This document shows, in pieces, positions 38,332 through 45,601 of a stretch of DNA of 64,000 nt (positions within the stretch are counted from its first letter, which is position 1; the number at the start of each line of letters is the position of its first letter). This DNA comes from Leptofilum sp965223285. GTDB taxonomy: Bacteria; Chloroflexota; Anaerolineae; Promineifilales; Promineifilaceae. The notes beneath the pieces were generated by a model. The model searched no databases. It saw only the letters and a program-made list of their open reading frames with translations, and was not told the origin of the DNA. Made by a program: the position numbers and the translations under genes. The stretch is taken from assembly GCF_965223285.1 (NCBI RefSeq), contig NZ_OZ244997.1:248001-312000 (forward strand). Direction: 5' to 3'.

Positions 38332-38444
38332 ATTTCCTCCAAAGCATTTACCGAACGGATGTTCTTTATCTTAACAGAATGGCCCGCTTAACACCAGAAT
38401 TGCACAATCACTTTCGTACTGCACATTTGCAACCAAAATTACCC

Positions 38445-38558
38445 AAGACTTATGCAATGTTCTAGCTGTGGCTGGCGTCTCGCCGTGCCACCTAGCTAGC
38501 CGGTCAGGAGAGCAGCCCTTTGGGACTGAGAGGCGGCTAGAAAGAGTGCGTAAGTCTT
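38445..38558. mobile_element. MITE-like element with AAGACTTAYGCA ends
   Basis: This 114-base segment has imperfect terminal inverted repeats of about 24 bases: AAGACTTATGCAATGTTCTA at the left and the complement of AAGACTTACGCACTCTTTCT at the right. The AAGACTTACGCA type of end is familiar from IS elements and MITEs of cyanobacteria and Chloroflexota. It has no reading frame. The 350-base gap from 38332 to 38682 holds nothing else clear. Confidence 0.6.
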
Positions 38559-38682
38559 ATGTCTTTTTTGTTCAACGAGGGTGGTGATTGACCTTAAATT
38601 TGGTTGATTACGGCAGTTGCGCGCAAACTCCTCAAAGATTAAACTCCCAGACGTTTATTCCAATAACATAAGGAACCTTCTG

Positions 38683-39876
38683 TTGACAGACTACGTAAAA
38701 CGCCGAAACACCCTCGGCTATTATCTGCTATTTATAAGCCTGGGCGTTGGCCTGGGCATTACGGGACCCGCCCTACCCTCCCTGACAGAACAAACGGGCA
38801 GCACGCTCGGTGCCATTGGGGCGATTTTTTTGGTAGGTGCCTCTGGCGGTATGCTGGGAACCGCGCTAAGTGGCCGCTTATTCGACCGCATCAAAAATGG
38901 CCATCGCGTTCTAGGTTTGGCTCAATTGATCAGCGCGACGCTGCTGTTAATTATCCCCCTGGCCAACAGCCTGCCCCTGCTGCTCGTCATCTTCTTTTTC
39001 GCTGGCCTGCCCGGGGGCATCATCAATACCGGTGCCAATACACTGCTCATGTGGACACACGGAAAAAGTGCGGGGCCTTACGTGAACGGCCTCCATTTTG
39101 CCTTTGGCCTGGGTGCTTTTTTGGCCCCAACCATTTTTGCGCAGGTGCTCAATCTGGGTGGAAGCTACCAACAAGCGTATTGGGCTTTGGCCGCGTTGGC
39201 TTTGCCCATTGGCCTGTTTCTATTTCTGCTGCCCAGCAGCCCGCAACTGCAAACAGCAGACGATGCAGGCAATCTGCCTAAAGCCAAGCTGCGCCAAAAC
39301 CTGCCAGTGATCATCGTCGCCATGCTGTTTTTGTTCTTCTACGTTGGGTCTGAACTCACCTACGGCAACTGGATTTACACCTATGCCCTCACGCTTGACC
39401 TGGCAGATGCGACCAGCGCGGCTTACCTCACCTCAGGTTTTTGGCTCTCTTTTACCATTGGCCGGGCCATATCAATTCCGGTGGCGGCAAAGTTTAAGCC
39501 CGCGCAGATTCTGAGCGTTGCGTTTCTTGGGGGGGTGGGCGCATTGGCTCTAGCTATTGCTTTGCCAAACGCATTGGCCGTGCTGTGGGTGGCAACCGTG
39601 GCGATTGGCTTTTTTATGGCACCGGTTTGGGCCACTGGCTACAACCTAGTGGGGCAGTCGATACAATTGACGGCAACTGTCAGCAGCATCATTATTTTGG
39701 GGGATAGTTTGGGTGGTGTGGTGCTGCCTTGGGTCGCTGGGCAAGCGATTGAGCGATTTGGGGCGCAAACCATGCCCTGGCTGGTGATCGCCAGCTTTGC
39801 CGTCAATGGGCTATTCTTTTTGATTATGCTGGCGCAGGGTCGGGCAAAGCCGCAAGTCGCTCTGGCAGGCGAATGA
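38683..39876 (+). CDS. Major facilitator superfamily transporter
   Basis: The 397-residue protein has twelve predicted helices and the MFS loop 2-3 motif (GTALSGRLFDRIKNGHR). It resembles the FucP/MFS_1 sugar-or-drug type; the substrate is unknown. TTG at 38683 is chosen as start because AGGAA lies seven bases before it; an in-frame upstream start at 38617 has no such site. It contains no ACGGCCGT copy. Confidence 0.85.
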   Translation: MTDYVKRRNTLGYYLLFISLGVGLGITGPALPSLTEQTGSTLGAIGAIFLVGASGGMLGTALSGRLFDRIKNGHRVLGLAQLISATLLLIIPLANSLPLLLVIFFFAGLPGGIINTGANTLLMWTHGKSAGPYVNGLHFAFGLGAFLAPTIFAQVLNLGGSYQQAYWALAALALPIGLFLFLLPSSPQLQTADDAGNLPKAKLRQNLPVIIVAMLFLFFYVGSELTYGNWIYTYALTLDLADATSAAYLTSGFWLSFTIGRAISIPVAAKFKPAQILSVAFLGGVGALALAIALPNALAVLWVATVAIGFFMAPVWATGYNLVGQSIQLTATVSSIIILGDSLGGVVLPWVAGQAIERFGAQTMPWLVIASFAVNGLFFLIMLAQGRAKPQVALAGE

Positions 39877-39878
39877 CG

Positions 39879-40019
39879 TTACGCTTCCCGTTTGAGCAGT
39901 ACGTTTAACGAACGGCCCGTGGCCAGCTTGGTCCCATCTCTGCGCAGCATGTCTGCCACGAAGGTAAGTTCACGGCCGTTTCCCTTCAATCTTTTTTGCG
40001 CCCTACAGCATTTAGGCAT
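39879..40019 (-). pseudogene. C-terminal remnant of a hotdog thioesterase-like gene
   Basis: On the minus strand a 46-codon frame ends at 39879 with GRELTFVADMLRRDGTKLAT and a terminal VLLKREA. This reads like the last strands of a PaaI-type hotdog thioesterase (the V-x-A-D-x-x-x-x-D-G-x-x-x-A pattern). Nothing of the rest of such a gene lies upstream, so it is a leftover gene tail, two bases from the MFS stop. Confidence 0.45.
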
Positions 40020-40066
40020 GTTGTGGCATAATTCACGAACAACTTTACACGAAGGAAACTGGATTT

Positions 40067-40747
40067 ATGCACCTTTATTTAATTCGCCACGGTCAAAGTT
40101 ATGTCAATCTGTATGATTGGAAAGGGGGCAACAGCGACGAAGGCTTAACCAATTTGGGCAAGGCGCAGGCAGACGCATTGGGCCGCTGGCTACCCCGCGA
40201 AATCAGGAAAATTGATGCCCTGTATGCCAGTACCATGAAACGCGCTCAGGAAACGGCCGCTCCCCTCTCAGCCGCCTACAGTATCCCCATTATCAACGAC
40301 GACCGTATCCGTGAAATTGGCAATAACAAGCTGGACCATACCCCCTGGCCCAGTGATGATCTACCGGAATACGGCACATTTTGGGGCAGCGAACGGCCGT
40401 TTTCCACCATCACCCCCAAACGCCCCAACGGCGAATCGATGATGCACTTTCGCATTCGCATCGGCCAATTTATTGAAGAGATGCTGGAAAAGCACCGCCA
40501 GGAAACCGTCGTGGCCGTTTGTCATGGCGGCGTCATCGAACTCGCCTTTGACCACATGTTCAACATCGGCCCCTGGCGACGCTGTGAAGTGTGGAGCAAA
40601 AACACGGGCATTACCCACTTTGAATTTGTCGAGCATCCCTCGCGGGAAACGTGGCGACTGTATTACCAAAGCCGGGTGGAGCATTTGGTCGATGTGAAGC
40701 TGCATACCGACGGCCGTGGTCCTGAAAGCCCCCGCGAGGACGCATGA
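40067..40747 (+). CDS. Histidine phosphatase (phosphoglycerate mutase-like)
   Basis: The 226-residue protein begins with LIRHGQS, the phosphohistidine motif, and has the second catalytic histidine in VCHGG. It lacks features fixing it as a glycolytic mutase and is more likely a broad phosphatase. AAGGAA stands before the ATG. Its stop overlaps the next start (ATGA at 40744-40747). Confidence 0.9.
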   Translation: MHLYLIRHGQSYVNLYDWKGGNSDEGLTNLGKAQADALGRWLPREIRKIDALYASTMKRAQETAAPLSAAYSIPIINDDRIREIGNNKLDHTPWPSDDLPEYGTFWGSERPFSTITPKRPNGESMMHFRIRIGQFIEEMLEKHRQETVVAVCHGGVIELAFDHMFNIGPWRRCEVWSKNTGITHFEFVEHPSRETWRLYYQSRVEHLVDVKLHTDGRGPESPREDA

Positions 40748-41757
40748 CCCCTACCCTCATTGCCACAGCAGACTCTCATTTTGCGCTGGCTGCTCTGGCA
40801 GAACTTAAAAAAGCAAACGGCCAAATCGTCACGGAATTAGCCCCTGGCATTTGGTCTGTGCAATCATCGGGAGATTTTTTTGCCCTGGCGGAGCTGTGGC
40901 GACAGAAACCGCCCGTCTTTGTACGGCACATTTGCCCAGTGCAAACAATCCTGCCGCTGGCGGATGGGCTGGATAATGTGGTGGAAACGGCCGTTACCAC
41001 CTTCACCCACCTGCTGGAACCCGACTGGCCTTTTTCCGTCCAAACGCGTGTTCTAGGGGATCTGCCCCACAAGCCTTTCGACATCAACAAGCCGCTCTCA
41101 CAAAAATTAGTAGAAGCGTCCGGCACGCCGCTGGATGTGCGGAAGCCTTTCCAAATCCTGTCCGTCGTTCTAGCGGGGGAACAAGCGTACTTGGGTCTCT
41201 CACTGGCGGTGAACAATTTGTCTGATTGGGCGGGCGGCGTGCGCCGCTTTGCCCGCGAAAAGGGGCAAATTAGCCGCGCTGAGTTTAAACTGCTGGAAGC
41301 GTTAGAAATCTTCAAGATTGGGCTGCCGCCCCGTGGCCGCGCCCTCGATTTAGGGGCAGCCCCCGGCGGCTGGACGCGGGTTTTGCGGCAGAAGGAACAG
41401 TATGTAACGGCCGTTGATCCCGCCTGGCTTCATCCTACCCTGCAAAAAGACAAGGGCGTCCGCCACCTTCGCCTCACTGCCGAGGAATATTTGCAAGATT
41501 ATCCCGACACTTACGACGTGATTGTGAACGACATGCGGCTGGATGCACGGGATTCGGCACGGTTGATGGTGGCATACGGCCGTTGCCTATACCCCCACGG
41601 CCTGGCCATCATCACCCTCAAGCTGCCAGAAAAGGGGTACGACTCTGCCCTGGATCATGGCCTCAACATCCTGCGGGAAACCTACACCATTGCGGGCGCA
41701 CGCCAACTCTTCCACAACCGCAGCGAGGTGACAGTTTATTTACAGCCCAAACCATAA
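40744..41757 (+). CDS. FtsJ/RlmM-like ribose methyltransferase
   Basis: The 337-residue protein has an N-terminal substrate-binding half and a C-terminal Rossmann methyltransferase with LDLGAAPGGWTRVL (SAM site), DPAW, a D-M-R-L strand and a K in TLKLPEKG. This matches the K-D-K-E-type 2'-O-ribose methyltransferases such as RlmM (23S rRNA C2498). The target in this organism is not proven. It is translationally coupled to the phosphatase gene. Confidence 0.85.
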   Translation: MTPTLIATADSHFALAALAELKKANGQIVTELAPGIWSVQSSGDFFALAELWRQKPPVFVRHICPVQTILPLADGLDNVVETAVTTFTHLLEPDWPFSVQTRVLGDLPHKPFDINKPLSQKLVEASGTPLDVRKPFQILSVVLAGEQAYLGLSLAVNNLSDWAGGVRRFAREKGQISRAEFKLLEALEIFKIGLPPRGRALDLGAAPGGWTRVLRQKEQYVTAVDPAWLHPTLQKDKGVRHLRLTAEEYLQDYPDTYDVIVNDMRLDARDSARLMVAYGRCLYPHGLAIITLKLPEKGYDSALDHGLNILRETYTIAGARQLFHNRSEVTVYLQPKP

Positions 41758-41763
41758 ACTGAG

Positions 41764-42275
41764 ATGAAAAATCTCTCCGCAAGAAAGCTTCTAATACTTA
41801 CCACAACAATTCTGCTGTTTTTGTGTGTAACAAGCTGGTGGTTAAGTGGTCAATTATTACCAACCATGTCCGGTTACCCCAATGCTAACCTCATCGACGA
41901 GTCTAATAAATACAGTGAACTTGGTCTATTAAACCGCAGTCAATTTCAAATTTCCACATTGGCAACAGAGGATTCTTATCAAGAAGTTTTGACATGGTTT
42001 CTTGACAATGATTGGAAATTTTGATTGCAAATCACGAAAATTGGTATCGTTTAACAAAAGAAGAAACTAACGAATACTTCTTCTCAAAAATTCGGCTTTT
42101 TTCTTCAGTTGATATCCGACCAACTGAAAATAAGCAGACTTGTATAACACGATATGCTTATGCATCCGTCGTACTTTTCGATGGAAAGGTAATTCATCGA
42201 AGCCAAGATTACCTTGAAACAAGTAGTAACTATGGTCATTATCAACCTGAATATGCCATTAATGAACATCCTTAA
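41764..42275 (+). pseudogene. Frameshifted AT-rich membrane-anchored protein gene
   Basis: Two partial frames meet at the AAATTTT run near 42020: residues 1-86 (signal/anchor LLILTTTILLFLCVTSWWL, then a soluble part) end at TGA, and an overlapping frame (42012-42275) continues with LIANHENWYRLTKEE for 85 residues. Together they would make one protein of about 165-170 residues. The base composition is far more AT-rich than the neighbours and codon use is foreign. It is either a decayed acquisition or a sequencing frameshift. No family recognised. Confidence 0.6.
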
Positions 42276-42306
42276 GTAAAAAAGAAACAACTCGGTGGCG
42301 ATTGCT

Positions 42307-42374
42307 GATCTCTAATCTCCACTTTACAATCTCTTAATGTGAAGTGTGCGACTGTGACCCGAACGGCCGTTTCA
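42307..42374 (-). pseudogene. Detached second copy of alpha-galactosidase 3' end
   Basis: On the minus strand, after one frame slip, this segment encodes GRSGHSRTLHIKRL and a stop. The true alpha-galactosidase ends CRSGYSCTLHIRRLEAGD (43086-43150). About three quarters of the 68 aligned bases match. It lies beyond the MntA-HepT pair, so the pair stands between two diverged copies of the same gene tail, as seen for the mutase at 2694/3518. Part of the segment coincides with the 'AATCTCC' repeat family, but the coding part does not. Confidence 0.65.
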
Positions 42375-42425
42375 TGAACAAAACCAGCTATGCTATACTA
42401 TTTTTCATCTGGAGGTAGTTGCACA

Positions 42426-42737
42426 ATGGCTAAACAAAAAGGAAATTCATACGAAGATTTTTCTGAGCAAATTCGCACTGTTCTGCCTGAGTTGCGACAG
42501 CAGTATGGCGTTCAGGATTTGTGGCTGTTTGGTTCTTACGTGCGGGCAGAACAACATGAAGCAAGCGATTTGGACGTGCTAGTTTCCCTTAAAAATCCAA
42601 ATCTCTCCCTGATTGAGTTTATTCAATTGGAACAAAAGCTCAGCGACTTACTCGGCGTGCGCGTTGATCTCGTTGAGAAAGAAACGCTCAAGCCAGGTAT
42701 CGGCCAGCGCGTTCTTCAAGAGGCTCAGCCCGTATGA
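42426..42737 (+). CDS. mntA: MntA-like antitoxin nucleotidyltransferase
   Basis: The 103-residue minimal nucleotidyltransferase has the exact G36-S37-x10-D48-x-D50 motif of MntA. MntA antitoxins add AMP units to a tyrosine of the HEPN toxin HepT and so silence it. GGAGG at 42411-42415 lies before the ATG at 42426. The gene overlaps the HepT gene by four bases. Here the antitoxin comes first. Confidence 0.9.
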   Translation: MAKQKGNSYEDFSEQIRTVLPELRQQYGVQDLWLFGSYVRAEQHEASDLDVLVSLKNPNLSLIEFIQLEQKLSDLLGVRVDLVEKETLKPGIGQRVLQEAQPV

Positions 42738-43081
42738 CCCGGCTCTACAGCGATTATTTGCATGACATTTTAGATGCTATCGCCAAGATTGAAAGTTTTG
42801 TCGCTGGTGTGGACTTTGCCAGTTTTCAGGCCAACGATGAAAAGATCTATGCCGTCATTCGCGCTCTGGAAATTATTGGTGAAGCCGCCAAATCTATCCC
42901 TAAAGAAGAGCGAAACCGTTATCCAGAGATACCGTGGCAAGCTGTTACGGGAATGCGCGACAAGTTAATACATGGTTACTTTGTCGTGAGCCTGCCTAGA
43001 GTGTGGGCAACGGTTCAGCGCGATTTGACTCCTTTGAAAAAGATCGTCGAGCAAATGTTGTCTGAACAAAATCTAAGCTAA
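42734..43081 (+). CDS. hepT: HepT-like HEPN toxin RNase
   Basis: The 115-residue all-helical protein (DUF86/HepT) has the HEPN catalytic motif R75-x4-H80-x-Y82 (MRDKLIHGYF). The tyrosine is the one AMPylated by MntA in known pairs. Free HepT cuts RNA and stops growth. The start overlaps mntA (ATGA), the usual arrangement for a toxin-antitoxin pair. The stop lies four bases from the end of the converging alpha-galactosidase gene. Confidence 0.9.
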   Translation: MTRLYSDYLHDILDAIAKIESFVAGVDFASFQANDEKIYAVIRALEIIGEAAKSIPKEERNRYPEIPWQAVTGMRDKLIHGYFVVSLPRVWATVQRDLTPLKKIVEQMLSEQNLS

Positions 43082-43085
43082 ATCT

Positions 43086-45434
43086 CTAATCTCCAGCCTC
43101 CAATCTCCTAATGTGAAGCGTACAGCTGTAGCCGGAACGGCAGTCTTCATCCCCACCCATCCCCTGCACCATCAACTCGTACCCAGTTGCCGTCAGGCGC
43201 ACCTTCTCAAAGCGATCCAATATCTCATATGTGGCCGACGGGATTAGCCCCCGCAGCGGCACCATGCGCCGAAACTGTCCCAGCTTGTGGCTGTGTACCA
43301 CCACCGAGTAAACTGCCTCACTCCCATCCGGCAACACGTACAAAATCGTGGAGGCACCCGCCTCTTCTAAACGCTCCAGCCGATACAAATCACCCCCCTG
43401 CACAATGTGGCGAATCCGCTTGTAAAAGGCGATGTACGATGCATATTCTTTCAGTTCCGCGTCATCCAGCCCATTCAGGCTAGCCCCGATGCCCAACGCA
43501 CCGCGCATCGCCACGTCAAAGCGCGTGCTCAGCTCATGGAAGCGACCTGTCTGGTGATTTTTCTCGTGCGTCACCCACGCCGTCATCACCCGCACCGGGT
43601 ACGCCAAGCTAAACCCCTCCTGAATGCGAAGGCGATCCAGCGCGTCGGTGTTGTCGCTCGTCCACACCTGATCCGTGCGCCCCAAAATGCCCAAATCGAC
43701 CCGCCCGCCGCCGCCAGCGCAGCTTTCAAAGGCCACGTGCGGATATTTGGCCCGCAGTCGGTCAATAATGCCGTATACGCCCGCCACGTGCGCCTGCCAA
43801 ATCGCCTTGCCCACCACCGACCCCGGTTCGCTCACGTTGCGGTTCATGTCCCACTTGATGAAGGCAATGTTGTACTGCGCCAGCAAGCTATCCAGCGCGT
43901 TAAAGATGTACGCCACCACTTCCTCCCGGCCAAAATCCAAAATGAGCTGGCAACGGGCTTCGGTACGCGGCCGTCCAGGGAAGTGGAGCACCCACTCTGG
44001 ATGAGCCCGGTACAAATCAGAGTCGGGATTCACCATTTCCGGCTCCACCCACAGGCCAAAATCCATCCCCAGGCGATTCACTTCCGCAATGAGCGGCTCT
44101 AGCCCGTTGGGGAACACGTCTGGGCTAACCGTCCAATCCCCCAGCCCGGCCACATCGAAGCGACGGCCGCCAAACCAACCATCGTCCAGGCAAAACATCT
44201 CTACGCCAACGGCCGCAGCCTTCTGTGCTAGCTCAACCTGATTCTGCTCCGTAATGCCAAAGTAAGTGGCTTCCCAACTGTTGTAGAGAATCGGCCTATA
44301 GTGGGCCGAGGCTGGTCTCCCCGCTGCTGTGGCCGGTCTCTTGACCGTGCCACTTTCCTCTACCGCCGTTGTCTCTTCGTTAAGCGACAAACCTGCCAGT
44401 ACAGTAGGTGGCGCGGCGGGGACGTCGGCCACAGCCAGATTCGGAACGGGCAAAATGCGCTCGCAGGTAAAAGCGTGCAGCCGACGGCTGACCCCGCCCC
44501 ACCCTTCATCACACACGCCGCAGATCAGCGCAAGTGTCTTGTACTGCGCTCCCGCCGCCAGCGTCAGGCCAAAATCGGTAGGATGGTAGCCACCATGCAC
44601 GCGCACGTCGCTGCTGGGCAGCTGCTCAAAGCCAAGCTGCCAACTGCCAGAGTAAGCCAACGCGCCAAAATAAACCGTGCCATGCGCCTCCCACGCCTGC
44701 CCTGGCCAATTCAGCATGAAAAATGGGTTGGCGGCATGCCCCGTCTGCACGCTGCGGTGTTCGATGATGCGCCGCCCAATCGGCAACCTCTCACGCTGTG
44801 TCTGGAACTCCTGTGCCCACGCGCCAGAGACGCTGGTCAGCTCGGTGGTGCCGTTGGGCAGATGCAGCGCAGCAAAAAAGAGCTGCTCAATTTCGATGGG
44901 TTCGTCGCCCCTGTTTTCCAGCTCCAGCCAGCGCTCGATGATGTCCTGCGCGGGGGTGAGGCGGTAGCAAAGCGTGACCACCAACGGCTGCACCGGATCG
45001 TCTAGCTTGATCCGCAAGGTTTCGCGCGGTTCACCATTTTGGGTGGGCAGCCCATGTGTCGGGGCAAAACCCGGCTGGGCGTCTGTCACAATTTCATGCG
45101 AGACGTAGCGCAGCCGCACGTCCCGGATGGGCAAATGGGGTGCGTCGCCAGCGGGTAATGGGTCTGGCAGGGCGGTAAAGTTCGCTTTAAGCGTCACTTC
45201 GTGGTTGGTCGTGTCGCCAAAGGTGAGGATTTCATCCCGGCGGGTTTGGAATTCAAAGGAGGCGTGATCGGAGAGCGTAGGGCGCAACCTGCCGGAAAGC
45301 AGTTCATCCACCGCAACTGGACGCGGTCCCCAAGCCAAATGCAGTAGCCGCCCTTTGGCATCTACCTGCATGGCGTAGACGCTGCTTTGCAGAACTAGGT
45401 TAAACGTTCGGGTATCAGGATTAAAATGAATCAT
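43086..45434 (-). CDS. GH36 alpha-galactosidase
   Basis: The 782-residue enzyme removes alpha-linked galactose from raffinose-type sugars and plant polysaccharides. It has the N-terminal supersandwich, the TIM barrel with FIKWDMNRNVSEPGS (nucleophile D529) and WTSDNTDALDRL with the acid/base aspartate, and the C-terminal beta domain. No signal peptide is seen, so it is cytoplasmic. The ATG at 45434 is preferred because AAGGA stands before it. The exact octamer ACGGCCGT is absent from the gene. The 3' end is duplicated at 42307. Confidence 0.92.
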   Translation of the reverse strand: MIHFNPDTRTFNLVLQSSVYAMQVDAKGRLLHLAWGPRPVAVDELLSGRLRPTLSDHASFEFQTRRDEILTFGDTTNHEVTLKANFTALPDPLPAGDAPHLPIRDVRLRYVSHEIVTDAQPGFAPTHGLPTQNGEPRETLRIKLDDPVQPLVVTLCYRLTPAQDIIERWLELENRGDEPIEIEQLFFAALHLPNGTTELTSVSGAWAQEFQTQRERLPIGRRIIEHRSVQTGHAANPFFMLNWPGQAWEAHGTVYFGALAYSGSWQLGFEQLPSSDVRVHGGYHPTDFGLTLAAGAQYKTLALICGVCDEGWGGVSRRLHAFTCERILPVPNLAVADVPAAPPTVLAGLSLNEETTAVEESGTVKRPATAAGRPASAHYRPILYNSWEATYFGITEQNQVELAQKAAAVGVEMFCLDDGWFGGRRFDVAGLGDWTVSPDVFPNGLEPLIAEVNRLGMDFGLWVEPEMVNPDSDLYRAHPEWVLHFPGRPRTEARCQLILDFGREEVVAYIFNALDSLLAQYNIAFIKWDMNRNVSEPGSVVGKAIWQAHVAGVYGIIDRLRAKYPHVAFESCAGGGGRVDLGILGRTDQVWTSDNTDALDRLRIQEGFSLAYPVRVMTAWVTHEKNHQTGRFHELSTRFDVAMRGALGIGASLNGLDDAELKEYASYIAFYKRIRHIVQGGDLYRLERLEEAGASTILYVLPDGSEAVYSVVVHSHKLGQFRRMVPLRGLIPSATYEILDRFEKVRLTATGYELMVQGMGGDEDCRSGYSCTLHIRRLEAGD

Positions 45435-45503
45435 GGGCAGTTCCTTGGCAGAATTTAGTTTGCTTAATGCTACCAAATTTCGCTTTGCTCGGCTCAATTT
45501 TTC

Positions 45504-45532
45504 TTGGGAAACGGTTTGTTTTCGTTTATACT
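45504..45532 (+). promoter_or_regulatory. Promoter of the WD40-GTPase-TIR gene
   Basis: TTGGGA (45504-45509) and TATACT (45527-45532) are 17 bases apart. Transcription would start near 45539 and leave a leader of about 60 bases. The region between the two divergent genes is AT-rich. Confidence 0.5.
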
Positions 45533-45601
45533 GCCAACATCCAATATTGAATGCCAAAATTCAGCCAGAAATCCAATCAAATTTGAAGTGGAAACAAAAT
45601 C

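Noticed and set aside
43407..45005. Two plus-strand frames of over 230 codons opposite the alpha-galactosidase
   Set aside because: The minus strand encodes a complete GH36 enzyme with its catalytic motifs; the antisense frames show no domain.
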